Notes: generated from the sequence alone by a model not told the origin. A stretch of DNA of 64,000 nt from 66-474 sp051954935 (GCA_051954935.1 JBQCHG010000048.1:1-64000); one strand, 5' to 3'. Positions 1-10,137 are shown, numbered from the stretch's first letter. Made by a program: numbers and translations.

Positions 1-1203
1 TCGAAAGAGCCGGCGCTTATCCGCCACGGCTATGAGCGCGTGATCCGCCCGCGTTTCGCCGATGCGAAATTCTTCTTCGACGAAGACATGAAGACGCCGC
101 TGGCCGCGCACCAGCAAGGCCTCGCCGCGGTCACCTGGCAAAAGGCGCTGGGCACCCTGTGGGAGAAGACCGTGCGCGTGGCAGAGCTCGCGCGCGGGAT
201 CGCCAATCGCCTGCGCGAGCACGGCGTGGCGGTGGATCCCGCTTTGACCACGCACGCCGCGGGCCTGAGCCGCTGCGACCTGCTGACGCGCATGGTCGGC
301 GAGTTTCCCGAACTACAGGGCGTGATGGGCCGTCATTACGCCGCCGCGCAGGGCGAGCGCGAGGAAGTCGCGCAGGCGCTCGATCAGTTCTACCGCCCGC
401 GCAACGCGGGCGACGACATCGCGCAGGGCACGCTGGCGCAGGTGCTGTCGGTCGCTGACAAACTGGATACGCTGGCCGGCATCTTCGCGGTCGGACTGAA
501 GCCTTCCGGCAACAAGGACCCGTTCGCGCTGCGGCGCGCGGCGCTGGGCCTCGCGCGAACGCTGATCGAAGGTGGGCTGGATCTGGACCTGGACGTGCTG
601 CTGCGCGAAGCGCTGGAACAGGTTCCGGAAAGCGCGTTCGCGGCTGGAGCCAAGTCCGACAAGAAAGCGGTTGTGAACCGCGCCGATCTGACAGCAGAAT
701 TGCGTGCCTTCATCCTCGATCGCCTGCGCGGCTACTACGCCGAACAGGGCTATACATCCGGCCAGTTCGCCGCGGTCGTCGCGGTGGAGCCGGCGAGCCT
801 GGTGGATTTCGATCGTCGCCTGCGCGCGGTCGCGGCATTCGCGAAACGTGCCGAAGCGGAAAGCCTCGCCGCCGCCAACAAGCGCGTCGCCAACATCCTG
901 CGCAAGGAAGGCGTGGATGTCCGCGAGGCCGGCGCGCGCGCGATCAATGAATCGCTGTTGCAGGAGCCCTCCGAGCGCGCTCTCTGGCAGGCATTGCAGG
1001 CCGCGCAAACGGACACGCAAAACGCAACCGATTACGAAGCCACGTTGGCACGACTCGCACAGCTGCAGGCGCCGGTGGATGCGTTCTTCGACGGCGTCCT
1101 TGTGATGGCCGAGGATGCCGCGCTGCGCGGCAACCGCCTCGCCCTGCTCGCACTCATCAAGACGCGCTTCGACGCCATTGCAGACATCGCGCTGTTGTTG
1201 TGA
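1..1203 (+). CDS. glyS: Glycyl-tRNA synthetase beta subunit, C-terminal part
   Basis: This is the last 400 residues of the beta subunit of the alpha2-beta2 glycyl-tRNA synthetase, which charges tRNA-Gly in the cytoplasm; the frame is open from base 1, so the 5' end lies outside the window. Family features visible include the stretch RFADAKFFFDEDMKTPL near the left edge and, after it, the long helical tRNA-binding part ending in a DALR-like anticodon-binding segment (NRVANIL-type motif seen as ANKRVANILRKEG). The full family protein is about 690 residues, so roughly 60 percent is present. The next gene starts 16 bases downstream and is probably cotranscribed. Identification is secure. Confidence 0.95.
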   Translation, partial: SKEPALIRHGYERVIRPRFADAKFFFDEDMKTPLAAHQQGLAAVTWQKALGTLWEKTVRVAELARGIANRLREHGVAVDPALTTHAAGLSRCDLLTRMVGEFPELQGVMGRHYAAAQGEREEVAQALDQFYRPRNAGDDIAQGTLAQVLSVADKLDTLAGIFAVGLKPSGNKDPFALRRAALGLARTLIEGGLDLDLDVLLREALEQVPESAFAAGAKSDKKAVVNRADLTAELRAFILDRLRGYYAEQGYTSGQFAAVVAVEPASLVDFDRRLRAVAAFAKRAEAESLAAANKRVANILRKEGVDVREAGARAINESLLQEPSERALWQALQAAQTDTQNATDYEATLARLAQLQAPVDAFFDGVLVMAEDAALRGNRLALLALIKTRFDAIADIALLL

Positions 1204-1219
1204 GATTGAAGGGGCGACC

Positions 1220-2800
1220 GTGAATGTGGATCCGCAGCGCAGGGCGCTGGACAGGCAATGGGAGCGCGCGCAGCGCTATATCGCCGAAGGCCAATTCGCA
1301 GCCGCTCGCGCTGCGCTGGACGCCTTGCTGGCGCGCTCTCCCGGCAACACGCAGGCCCGGCTACTGATCTCGAGTGTCTGCCTGAAGCAGGGCCAACTGC
1401 GCGCCGCTTGCGCGCACCTGGTGGAAGCTGTTCGCGCGCTTCCCGACGATGCCGAGCAGATCCATACGCTGGGCTTCTGCCTGCATCAGGTCGGAGAGAC
1501 CGTCGCGCTACGCGAGTGCCTGGAGCATCCGGCGATTGCCCGCAGTTCTTCGGGTGCGCTGCTGGCCCGGGTAGCGCATCTGCATCAATTGCTCGGCGCG
1601 CATGAGCGCGCGCTGGCATTGATGGACCGGGCCCTGAAACTGGGGTTCGACAATCCGGATTTCCGCTATTACCGCAGCCTGCAACTGCAATTCAATGGGC
1701 GGATGCGTGAAGCCGAAGCGGAGCTGGAAGCGGCGTTGCGAATGGGGCCGACCCACGGCCGCGCATCACTGGCGTTGGCGCGGATGCGCAGACAGACTGC
1801 TGGCGCGAATCACCTCGATTACATCGAGGCGCAACTAAGCAGGGTCGCGCCCGGTGGCGAAGATCACGCCGCGCTCGAATTCGCACGCTTCAAGGAACTG
1901 GACGATCTCGACCGTCGCGACGAAGCCTGGGCGGCGCTGCAACACGGGAATGGCATCATGCGCGCCCGGGTCAACCATGATCCGGAACGCGAGCGCGTGT
2001 GGTTCGAGACCATTGAACATCTGTGCACCGAAGCGTTCGTCAATGCGCGCGGCGATGCGCAGGATGAACGAGGTCCGCAGCCGATCTTCATTCTGGGAAT
2101 GCCGCGCTCGGGAACCACTTTGCTGGAGCGGGTACTGGGCAATCATTCGCAGGTGGCCACGCCCGGCGAGCTGAGCGACTTTCCGCGGCAGATGCGCTGG
2201 ACGGCGGACGTGCACGGCACGGCCATCGTGGATGACGATCTGCTGGAAAGAGCTGCGGCGCTCGATTACGCGCTGATGGGGCAGCGTTATCTATGGCAGA
2301 GCCAATGGCGGGCCGAGGGGAAGCGCTTCTACGTGGACAAGCTGCCGCCCAATTTCATGCTCGCCGGCTTCATCCGCCGCGCGCTGCCTGGCGCCCGAAT
2401 CATTCACATCTCGCGCGATCCTATGGATGTCTGTTTCTCCAACTGGAAAGCCCTGTTCGGCGATTCCTATGGATATAGCTATGGGCTGGACACGCTCGCA
2501 TCGCATCACCACGGCTATGCAAGGCTGATGGCCCACTGGGCCAGAGTGATGCCGGCCGCGTTGCTGGACATCTCCTACAACGAGCTGGTGGAAGATCCCG
2601 ACGCAGTCGCTGCGAAAATCTTCGAGTTCTGCGGATTGCCGCACGAGGCCGGCTGCGGGGATATCCTGGCAAACCGGCGGCCCGTTTCCACGATCAGCAG
2701 CGCGCAGGTGCGACAGACCATACACAACCGGGCGATCGGCGAATGGCGGCGTTACGAGCCGCATTTGCAGCCGCTGCGTGCCGCTCTCGCGGCCAACTGA
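1220..2800 (+). CDS. TPR-repeat sulfotransferase
   Basis: A 526-residue protein with an N-terminal half of alpha-helical TPR-like repeats (about residues 1-250) and a C-terminal PAPS-dependent sulfotransferase domain. The 5'-phosphosulfate loop is MPRSGTTLLE (PRSGTT at 295-300) and the 3'-phosphate-binding segment is ISRDPMDVCFSNW (Arg399). The start chosen is GTG at 1220, preceded by AAGGGG at a good distance; this places it 16 bases after glyS, so an operon with glyS is likely. No signal peptide. The family sulfates proteins, glycans or small molecules; the acceptor cannot be told from sequence. An in-frame reading from further upstream would overlap glyS and lacks a ribosome-binding site. 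Confidence 0.85.
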   Translation: MNVDPQRRALDRQWERAQRYIAEGQFAAARAALDALLARSPGNTQARLLISSVCLKQGQLRAACAHLVEAVRALPDDAEQIHTLGFCLHQVGETVALRECLEHPAIARSSSGALLARVAHLHQLLGAHERALALMDRALKLGFDNPDFRYYRSLQLQFNGRMREAEAELEAALRMGPTHGRASLALARMRRQTAGANHLDYIEAQLSRVAPGGEDHAALEFARFKELDDLDRRDEAWAALQHGNGIMRARVNHDPERERVWFETIEHLCTEAFVNARGDAQDERGPQPIFILGMPRSGTTLLERVLGNHSQVATPGELSDFPRQMRWTADVHGTAIVDDDLLERAAALDYALMGQRYLWQSQWRAEGKRFYVDKLPPNFMLAGFIRRALPGARIIHISRDPMDVCFSNWKALFGDSYGYSYGLDTLASHHHGYARLMAHWARVMPAALLDISYNELVEDPDAVAAKIFEFCGLPHEAGCGDILANRRPVSTISSAQVRQTIHNRAIGEWRRYEPHLQPLRAALAAN

Positions 2801-2811
2801 AATCTTCAGGC

Positions 2812-2839
2812 AAAAAAGAAGGGCCGGCAATGCCGGCCC
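2812..2839 (-). terminator. Rho-independent terminator of the TonB receptor gene
   Basis: On the minus strand an 8-bp perfect stem (GGGCCGGC/GCCGGCCC, loop ATT) is followed by TTCTTTTTTG. It lies 25 bases after the stop of the minus-strand TonB receptor and also separates it from the convergent sulfotransferase gene, for which the T-tract is on the wrong side. Confidence 0.85.
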
Positions 2840-2863
2840 TCCAGGCTCCATTCCCGGACGCGG

Positions 2864-5710
2864 TTACTTGCCGCCGAGGTGGATGTTGAGGTCGAGCCAG
2901 ATCAGGCGCCCGAACGGGTTGTAATTGAATTGGTTGTAGAACGGCCAACCCACCCATGTGGTGTCGCGCGGTGGCATCGAGTTCTTGATGTTGTTGACAA
3001 TCAGCTGCGTCGAGATGCCATCCGTCACCTGATACTTCACGCTTGCGTTGTAGACCATCCATGGGGCGACTGTGCCCGCACCGGGACCATCCCAGCCGTA
3101 TACCTGCGCGGCATAGTTCGGGGTCGAGCCGTAGCGCGTGCCCTGCAGGGTGGTGCTCCACTTGCCAATGTCCCAGGTGATCGAGCCGGTGAAGATGGTC
3201 TTGAACTCGCTGGACCACTGCGGGTTGTGCAGCAGCTGGATGACCGGGTCGGTCGGGTACTGCTGGTACTGATGGTGCAGCGTCACGTTGTAGCGCGCGC
3301 CAAAGGTGAAATCTCCGACGCTTCCGGCATCCAGTTTGTAGTCCAGCGCCGCGATTACGCCTTTGACGTGCTCGTTGGAGACATTGATCGGGCCGACCGT
3401 GATCGACTGGATGTTCTCCGACAAGGTCGGGTTGCTGTTCACGGGGGAACGTTGCACGCGGGTCAGCGCGTCAACACACGAAGGCGAGTTGAGATCGAGT
3501 TGCCCCAAGCGGCACTGGGCCTCGGTCCGCATCAGCCCGTCCACGCTGAGCTGGCTGATTTCGTTCCTGATGCTGATGTCGTAGTAGTCGGCTTTGGCAG
3601 TGAAATTGTTGGTCGGCGACCAGACCACGCCATAACCCCAGGACTTGGCCGTGATGGACTTCAGGTTGGGGTTGCCCACCTGGGTCCCCTTGTACTGCTC
3701 CGTATCCCATGAGCAATCAGCCAAGGCAACGCTCGGCTGGTACTTCTCGCATTTGTAATAGTCCGTAGTGGAGCTGTAGAAGCCGCTCGGACCCTGGAAT
3801 ACGTTGGCCATGTCCGGTGCACGGAACGCGGTCGCGTAGTTGGCGCGCAGCAGCAGGGTATCGAGCGGACGGTACTCAAGGCCCAGCTTGTAGGTGGGCT
3901 TGCTGTCCGAGCCGGCATTCTGGTTGTTGTAACGGTCGTAGCGGGCCGATAGGTCCGCGCTCAATTGGCTGAAGATCGGGATCCGGAACTCCGCCGCCGC
4001 TGCGTAATTGTCGCGCTTGCCGTAACCGGAGGTGCCGGTCAGGCCCCAGAAATCGCCTGCGATCACGCGCGGGTCGGTGGGGTTGTCCCACGCTTGATTG
4101 CCAGCCTGCAGCACGCCCGCGAAGCCGACCGCACCGGCGGGCAGGTTGAACAGCTCCGAATTGGTGATCTGGACATTGGCGAGCTGGGTGTAGGTGTGCG
4201 ACGTGCTCTGGATGTAATCGGAGAAGCCGCGGTATTCAGCCGGCGTGATCGGCTGGTAGAACGCCGCATCGTTCGGCGCATAGATGCTGTAGCCGTAGTA
4301 CGTGCCGAGCTTCGGGCCGAGGAACATGTTGCGGAAGAAGTCTTCCACCGGACCAGTCAGCGGGTGCAATTGCTTGTCCGTCAGCTTGTAGTCGGCGCGC
4401 GAGAAATAGGCGTCGTAGTTCCAGTTGGAATCACCGAAGCCACCGCGAATGCCGAAATCCGCGTTGTACATGCGCGAATTCTGGTTGTCCGCGTTGGCCA
4501 GCGGTCCGCCAATCTCCTCCGGCGAAAACAGCTTTTCATACAGGTCGAACGTGCCGGTGTTCGCGTTGATGATGAAGTTGCCCTCGTCTGGCGCCCACCA
4601 GTTGTAGTTGGGACCGGCATAGAAGCGCTGCTTCTGGTATGCGTAGAGCACGCTGCCATAGAGCTGGGCATTGTTGTTGAGCTGGTAAGTTGCGTTGACG
4701 TACCCGGAGTAGTCCTGCTTCTTGTTGAGCAGGGTCGAGTAACCCAGCTCGGTGGTGCTGCCGCAGTAATAGCCGGGGCCCACGCCGTTGGGGCCGCGGT
4801 TGTTGCGTTCTTGGCGGCTTACGGTGCCGCCAAACAGACTCGACAGGGCGCCGCAACCGCCGACAGTATCGGGATCCACGTAGCTGGTCTTCGGCCCGAG
4901 GTAGTAATGCAGCACGGCGGGTGTCGCATAGCGCGCGTTCGGATTCGGGTTGCTGAGCGTCGAGGCGGTCAGGTCGCGGTTGTAGCCGAACATCGGATGT
5001 TGGTCGTCCACCTGGACCGAATACAGCACGCTCAACTTGTCGGTGTTGTACCCGCCGGCGAAGCTGACCCGTCGCTGCTGCCCGCCGCCGTCCGAGTAAC
5101 CGCCGGCGCGGTAGTCGAGGGTGTAGCCATCCATCCGCTTCTTGAGCACGATGTTGACCACGCCCGCAATGGCCGAGGAGCCATAGATCGAGGACTGGTT
5201 GCCCGGGAGGATGTCAATGTGATCCACGATCGACATCGGGATGTTCGATAGGTCAACGAAGTTGGCCGAGCCGTTGTAGAGCAGCGGGAAATCCGCCATC
5301 GGGCGGCCGTTGATGAGGAACAGCGTGAAATCCGGCGGCAGACCCAGGAGGCTGATCGTCTCGGCGCCTGGCGTGAAGCCCGCCGAGAAAGTGCTGTCCT
5401 GCACCGAACCGGTCGAAAGCGGCTGCGAACGCAGCGCGTCATAGACGTTTGCGAACCCCTTGTTCTGCATGTCCTCCGCGGTGATCGTGATCACCGGGTT
5501 GGCGGTCTCGATTTGCGACTGCGGAATCAAGGAGCCGGTGACGATAATCCCTTTGAGGGTCTTCGGCTCTTCCTTTTTGTTGTTGTCCTGCTGCTGGGTG
5601 GAAGTCGCCTGGTCGTTTGTTGTGGTGCTGGTGCCCGTCGTCTGCGCCCATGCGGTGCCGGCGAACGCCAGACTCGCGCAGATGGCAGTGGTCAAAAGCT
5701 TGCGGTTCAT
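2864..5710 (-). CDS. TonB-dependent outer membrane receptor
   Basis: A 948-residue outer-membrane receptor that would import a substrate using energy from TonB-ExbBD. The start is ATG at 5710, with GGGGAG seven bases upstream and a clear signal peptide (MNRKLLTTAICASLAFAGTAWA). A Gln/Asn-rich linker leads to a TonB-box-like LKGIIVTGS and a plug domain (ITAEDMQNKGFANVYDALRS, then LINGRPMADFP and YGSSAIAGVVNIVLKK), followed by a long beta-barrel with a typical C-terminal strand. The plug pattern matches the large receptor families of Xanthomonadales. The ligand is not evident; no siderophore or sugar-use genes are adjacent. It is monocistronic with its own terminator. Confidence 0.92.
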   Translation of the reverse strand: MNRKLLTTAICASLAFAGTAWAQTTGTSTTTNDQATSTQQQDNNKKEEPKTLKGIIVTGSLIPQSQIETANPVITITAEDMQNKGFANVYDALRSQPLSTGSVQDSTFSAGFTPGAETISLLGLPPDFTLFLINGRPMADFPLLYNGSANFVDLSNIPMSIVDHIDILPGNQSSIYGSSAIAGVVNIVLKKRMDGYTLDYRAGGYSDGGGQQRRVSFAGGYNTDKLSVLYSVQVDDQHPMFGYNRDLTASTLSNPNPNARYATPAVLHYYLGPKTSYVDPDTVGGCGALSSLFGGTVSRQERNNRGPNGVGPGYYCGSTTELGYSTLLNKKQDYSGYVNATYQLNNNAQLYGSVLYAYQKQRFYAGPNYNWWAPDEGNFIINANTGTFDLYEKLFSPEEIGGPLANADNQNSRMYNADFGIRGGFGDSNWNYDAYFSRADYKLTDKQLHPLTGPVEDFFRNMFLGPKLGTYYGYSIYAPNDAAFYQPITPAEYRGFSDYIQSTSHTYTQLANVQITNSELFNLPAGAVGFAGVLQAGNQAWDNPTDPRVIAGDFWGLTGTSGYGKRDNYAAAAEFRIPIFSQLSADLSARYDRYNNQNAGSDSKPTYKLGLEYRPLDTLLLRANYATAFRAPDMANVFQGPSGFYSSTTDYYKCEKYQPSVALADCSWDTEQYKGTQVGNPNLKSITAKSWGYGVVWSPTNNFTAKADYYDISIRNEISQLSVDGLMRTEAQCRLGQLDLNSPSCVDALTRVQRSPVNSNPTLSENIQSITVGPINVSNEHVKGVIAALDYKLDAGSVGDFTFGARYNVTLHHQYQQYPTDPVIQLLHNPQWSSEFKTIFTGSITWDIGKWSTTLQGTRYGSTPNYAAQVYGWDGPGAGTVAPWMVYNASVKYQVTDGISTQLIVNNIKNSMPPRDTTWVGWPFYNQFNYNPFGRLIWLDLNIHLGGK

Positions 5711-6077
5711 CTGATTACTCCCCGAATTGGTTTGTTGGAGTCGCAGTTCACCCCGCCACTCCACCCTGTGGCGTGATCCATGAATCTGGGGGTCCCTTGT
5801 GACTGCTTGAGCACGTACCCTCGCGCGCGCTGACCGTAACGCAGCTTTAACGAGTGTGCAACCGGTCAAAAGTAACGGCGATCGGGCTTGACGCGTCGTT
5901 AAGTTTTGATTAGGTTCCGGGCACAGGGTGAATACCCGCACCGGATTGGGGAGTGGATTGGGGCCGGCGGCGCAAGCCGCCGGCTTCATGCCGTCAAGGC
6001 CCTGAAGGTTGCTGCGCCCGGCAGCTCGCAACGTTCAAAGATCCTGAGGGGATCAACGTCGCGCGCCCGCGGTACTT
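5711..6077. other. Intergenic region upstream of the TonB receptor
   Basis: 367 bases between two minus-strand genes, with no convincing coding frame. Positions 5963-5984 form a perfect 9-bp hairpin (GCCGGCGGC, loop GCAA, GCCGCCGGC) that may end the BNR gene transcript although it has no T-tract. Nearer the receptor, the minus strand contains TTGACC and the AT-richer words CTTAACG and CGTTAAAG, a likely promoter area, but no well-spaced -35/-10 pair was found. Confidence 0.5.
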
Positions 6078-9000
6078 TTATTGCCCAGCGCTTTCCGCTT
6101 CGCGTTCTTCGCTCGCCGCCGAAGGTTGCGGCGAGGCTGCCGGTCGCGCCCATTTGTCCTTGCCGCGCAGCTTCGGCTCGGGTTTGCCGCGCGGCTTGTA
6201 GTCGTGCGGCGCCTTCACTTCGAAGCTGGTTTCGCTGCTGGCGCCTGCGCCTTCCAGCTTCAGCGTGTAGGTGCCCGGTGGCGGATAGATGCGCCAGCCC
6301 AGTTGCACTGCCTGTGCGATCGGCTGCTTCGAGAAATCCGCCGTTGCCGGATCGAGCTGCTGCTTCGCCAGTTGCGCGCGTTCGGCTGCGAGCGCCTTGT
6401 CCTTGTCCAGCTCCAGATTCCAGGTGTAGGTGTTGAGTCCGCGCTTCGCATCGAAGTGCAGCACCTGCACCACCTGCCCACCCCCGTTAGAGACCGTGAG
6501 CGTGACCGGACCCACCTGCTTCGCCCAGTAGCTGCCTTCGAGTTTCGGCAGGTCGTCGGTTTCGTCGAACCACTCCATCGGCCGCGACTGCCAGCCACGC
6601 TCGGCCTGCACGTCCTCGACCGGGAACAGGTGCACCGCTTCATCGCGCAGTTTGGGCGTGAGCTCCTGCACCGGCAGCACGTCGGCGATCCAGACGCTGC
6701 GGCCGTGGGTCCCGGCGATCAGTTCGCGCTCCCGGGGATGGATCGCCAGATCGTGCACCGGCACGTTCGGCAGGTTGCCCTGCAGCGATTGCCACGAGTT
6801 ACCGCGATCCAGGGACACGTACACGCCGCGATCGGTGCCGACGTAGAGCACGTCCTGATTCACCGGATCCTCGCGTACGACATTGATCGCCTCGTCAGGC
6901 AGGCCTTTGGAGATGGATGTCCAGTGCTGGCCGAGATCGTCCGTGCGATAGAGATATGGCGTGATGTCGTCGTTGCGATAGCCGTTCAAGGATATATAGG
7001 CGCGCCGATCGTCGAAGTGGGAAGGCTCCACGCGGCTCACCCAGCGCTGTGGCAGGCTCGCGTCCACCTGGTTCCAGTTCACGCCGCCATCGTTGGTCAC
7101 CCATACATTGCCGTCGTCGGTGCCGACCCAGATCACCCCGAAGGTCTTCGGCGATTCGGCCAACGTCGTTATGGTCGCGTAAGGTACGTTGCCCCGATTC
7201 TTCGATGAAGAAAGATCCGGGCTGACCGCCTGCCAGGATTCGGCCTTGTCCATCGAGCGGAACAGTTTGTCCGCGCCCATGTAAACGATGTCCTGGTTGT
7301 GCGGCGACAGCTCGATCGGCGCGGTCCAGTTCCAGCGCAGCGGCGCGGTCCCGAATGCCGGGCGGGGGCGTACTTCGTGCCGTCCGTCCGGACCGGTGCG
7401 CGTGTAGAAGCCAAACTGGTAGCCGGCGTAGACCGTCTTGTTGTCGCGCGGGTCCACCTGCACGTACATTCCGTCGCCGCCACCGACATCTTTCCAGTCT
7501 TCGCCGCGCTGCCAATCCGTTTTCGACGAACCCATCATCGCGCCGTTGTCCTGCAATCCGCCGTACACGTTGTACGGATCGTCCATGTCGTATGTCACCG
7601 AATAGAACTGGCCGACCGGAATGCGTGCGAACTGCTGCCAGTGCGCACCGCCGTCGTAGGTGGCGTAGGCACCACCGTCGTTGCCGGCGAGCATGTGCCG
7701 CGGGTCGGCGGGGTCGATCAGCAATTCGTGATAGTCCACGTGCACGTTTGGTGCGTTGAGCCCGCTCCAGGTCTTGCCGCCGTCCTTCGATTCGATCAGC
7801 GGCAGGCCCTCGGCGTACACGTGATCGGCGTCGTTCGGCGCGACCCGGATCTGGCCGAAGTAATAGCCGTAGGTGTAGTACACGTCGCGCAGTGGCTTGT
7901 TATTCGCCTTGCGCCAATGCGCGCCGCCGTCGTCCGAGCGGTACACCACCAGCCCTTCGATGTCGGTATCGAACAGATCCGCATTGGCATCCGACAATTG
8001 CTTGCGGATCTCGTCCATGCTGACGGCGCCGTCTTTGACCATGTCCATCAGCTTGGCGGCGGTCAGGTTCGTGTCCAGATCGTTCTGGCGGATGAAGCGC
8101 TCGATCTGCTGCGGATCCTGGTGGAGGAATTCGGCCTTGGTCATCGTTTTCAGTCGTGCAGGCGACAGAGGGCTCTCGCCCAGGTCGCGGTCGGCGGCGG
8201 GAAGCGGCGTCCAGTCGTCCACGCTTGCGTAGACCGTATCGGGTTGCGAAGGCGCGATCGCCAGGCCGATGCGGCCGACCTTGCCGTCGTGCGGAAAACC
8301 AGTGGTCAACTGTGTCCAGTGGTCGCCGCCGTCGGTGCTCTTCCAGATACCCGATCCCTTGCCGGAGTAGGTCATGTTCCAGGCGGTGCGCTTGCGGTCC
8401 CATAGCGCGGCGTACAACACCCGTGGGTTGCGCGGATCCATGATGAGGTCGATCGCGCCGGTCCAGGGCGTGGAGCCCGCGAGCACCTGCTGCCAGGTCT
8501 TGCCGCCATCGCGCGTGCGGTATACGCCGCGCTGGCCGCCGGTGCTGTAGAGCTTGCCGAGCGCGGCCACGTACACGATCTTGGAGTCCTTGGGGTCCAC
8601 CACGATCCGCGCGATGCGATCGGATTCGGACAGGCCGGCAGGCTGGAAGGTCTTGCCGCCGTCGTCCGAGCGGAACATCCCCATGCCGCCATAGGAAGAG
8701 CGCGAGGAATTGGCTTCACCCGTTCCGACCCACAGCGTCTGCGGGTGCGACGGATCCACCGCGATCGCGCCGATCACCATCGTCGGCATGCGATCAAACA
8801 GCGGAGCGAAGTGCGCGCCGTTGTCGGTGGTCTTCCATACGCCGCCGCTCGCGTAGGCGATATAGAAAGTGTACGGCTGGCCCGGCACGCCGGCGATCGC
8901 GACCACGCGCCCGCCCTGCTTGATTGGTCCGATCGAACGCCAGTGCACGCCGGCGAATGGCGAATCCGCGCGCATGGCCTGGTGCTGTTGCCAGGCGGCT

Positions 9001-9134
9001 TCGCGCTGGGCGGCAGTGGATGGCGGGTGGCCAGCAGGGCGCGCCGCGGCTGCCGCGGTCGTGCCAATCATCAGCAACGCAAGCAGGGTGTGCAAAGCGC
9101 GTCGCGAAACGCTCGCGCGAAGGTATGGAAGCAT
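6078..9134 (-). CDS. Secreted BNR/Asp-box repeat beta-propeller protein
   Basis: A 1,018-residue exported protein of the sialidase/VPS10-like propeller superfamily, often annotated as a glycosyl hydrolase. It begins with a signal peptide (cleavage near TTAAAAARP). At least nine Asp-box motifs of the S-x-D-G-G-x-x-W type are visible, for example RSDDGGKTFQ, RTRDGGKTWQ, KSTDGGDHWT, ESKDGGKTWS, ATYDGGAHWQ and VTNDGGVNWN, implying one or two multi-bladed propellers. The C-terminus is basic and ends in a low-complexity Pro/Ala/Glu tail. No catalytic sialidase RIP motif was recognised, so a binding or scaffold role is as likely as hydrolysis. The YbaY-like lipoprotein gene is divergent from it. Confidence 0.85.
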   Translation of the reverse strand: MLPYLRASVSRRALHTLLALLMIGTTAAAAARPAGHPPSTAAQREAAWQQHQAMRADSPFAGVHWRSIGPIKQGGRVVAIAGVPGQPYTFYIAYASGGVWKTTDNGAHFAPLFDRMPTMVIGAIAVDPSHPQTLWVGTGEANSSRSSYGGMGMFRSDDGGKTFQPAGLSESDRIARIVVDPKDSKIVYVAALGKLYSTGGQRGVYRTRDGGKTWQQVLAGSTPWTGAIDLIMDPRNPRVLYAALWDRKRTAWNMTYSGKGSGIWKSTDGGDHWTQLTTGFPHDGKVGRIGLAIAPSQPDTVYASVDDWTPLPAADRDLGESPLSPARLKTMTKAEFLHQDPQQIERFIRQNDLDTNLTAAKLMDMVKDGAVSMDEIRKQLSDANADLFDTDIEGLVVYRSDDGGAHWRKANNKPLRDVYYTYGYYFGQIRVAPNDADHVYAEGLPLIESKDGGKTWSGLNAPNVHVDYHELLIDPADPRHMLAGNDGGAYATYDGGAHWQQFARIPVGQFYSVTYDMDDPYNVYGGLQDNGAMMGSSKTDWQRGEDWKDVGGGDGMYVQVDPRDNKTVYAGYQFGFYTRTGPDGRHEVRPRPAFGTAPLRWNWTAPIELSPHNQDIVYMGADKLFRSMDKAESWQAVSPDLSSSKNRGNVPYATITTLAESPKTFGVIWVGTDDGNVWVTNDGGVNWNQVDASLPQRWVSRVEPSHFDDRRAYISLNGYRNDDITPYLYRTDDLGQHWTSISKGLPDEAINVVREDPVNQDVLYVGTDRGVYVSLDRGNSWQSLQGNLPNVPVHDLAIHPRERELIAGTHGRSVWIADVLPVQELTPKLRDEAVHLFPVEDVQAERGWQSRPMEWFDETDDLPKLEGSYWAKQVGPVTLTVSNGGGQVVQVLHFDAKRGLNTYTWNLELDKDKALAAERAQLAKQQLDPATADFSKQPIAQAVQLGWRIYPPPGTYTLKLEGAGASSETSFEVKAPHDYKPRGKPEPKLRGKDKWARPAASPQPSAASEEREAESAGQ

Positions 9135-9303
9135 CGTCGGTCACCAGGGCAAAGCGATCACGCCACCTTAACGTGGTACACACCTTTTCGGGAGTACCCG
9201 AAGGTCATGCTGGCGTGGACTTTCGTGGAAGCCCTTCGCCCGTTAGGATTATCGGCTTGCCCGGCCATGGCCGCGGCGTTTCCTTCGCCGAAAAGGATTT
9301 GTC

Positions 9304-10137
9304 ATGCGCAAGCTTGCATTGCCGCTGGTGATCGCCGGGCTGCTGCTCGGCGGGTGCGGCCCCTCCTCCAACAACGCCGCACAAACGCAGCAGGCGCCCG
9401 CGCCGAGCGCCGTCACCGGCACGGTTACCCTGGCCGATCCGAGCGCGCAGGTCGCGCCGGACGCCAAGCTCGATCTCACCCTGATGGATGTCACGCAGCA
9501 GCCGGGCGTGCCGGTCAACAGCCAGACGTTCGCGCCGCCGCACTTCCCTCAGCAGTTCAACATCAGCTTCAATCCCAAGCAGATCAAGCAAGCCGACATC
9601 TACGTGCTCGAAGCGAAGATGCACAATGCCGGGCGTGTCTACTCGACCACGTTGCAAACGCCGGTGCTGACCCACAACGCACCCGCGCAGGTGGCTCTGA
9701 AACTGATCGCCGAGCCGACTGCAGCCGACAAGATGCTGTCGGACTTCAAGACCATGCAGGGCCGCATCGGCGGCATGAAAGTCACGCAGGGCACCTCCTC
9801 CAACGACCAGGCAGCCAAGAGCTGGCAGGTCTTCTCCGACCAGAACGGCGTGGAGTTCATCCGCCAGCTCGTGGACCACGGGGATAAAGGCAATTACACC
9901 AGCACCGATTACGCGTACCAGAACAGCCACCCTTGGGTGGTGGTGCAGGAAACCCGGTCGAAAAAGGGAGCGCCGATCCAGTCCACCGACCGCGTGGGTT
10001 GGGATGACAACGGCAGCCTCGTGCTGAACCAGCACGAGGAGAACGGCCAGACCACCGAGCTTTCGCACGATGCGGCCAGCGCGCTGCACGATCAGGCGGA
10101 AGCGTTGTACAACCAGTTCAGCAAGAAAAAGAAATAA
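9304..10137 (+). CDS. YbaY-family lipoprotein
   Basis: A 277-residue predicted lipoprotein: MRKLALPLVIAGLLLGGC is a signal peptide ending in a lipobox with Cys18. After a short Ser/Ala/Gln linker comes the YbaY/YscW-like beta domain (about residues 38-140; VTGTVTLADPSAQVAPDAKL, then FNISFNPKQI). The second half (DKMLSDFKTMQGRI onward) is a separate soluble region of unknown function with a Lys-rich end. Family members sit in the periplasm or inner leaflet of the outer membrane and are poorly understood. It is followed at once by a strong terminator, so it is probably monocistronic. Confidence 0.8.
   Translation: MRKLALPLVIAGLLLGGCGPSSNNAAQTQQAPAPSAVTGTVTLADPSAQVAPDAKLDLTLMDVTQQPGVPVNSQTFAPPHFPQQFNISFNPKQIKQADIYVLEAKMHNAGRVYSTTLQTPVLTHNAPAQVALKLIAEPTAADKMLSDFKTMQGRIGGMKVTQGTSSNDQAAKSWQVFSDQNGVEFIRQLVDHGDKGNYTSTDYAYQNSHPWVVVQETRSKKGAPIQSTDRVGWDDNGSLVLNQHEENGQTTELSHDAASALHDQAEALYNQFSKKKK

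Noticed and set aside
2879..5251. Long plus-strand frames opposite the TonB receptor
   Set aside because: They lack starts with ribosome-binding sites and have no domain; the minus-strand receptor accounts for the region.
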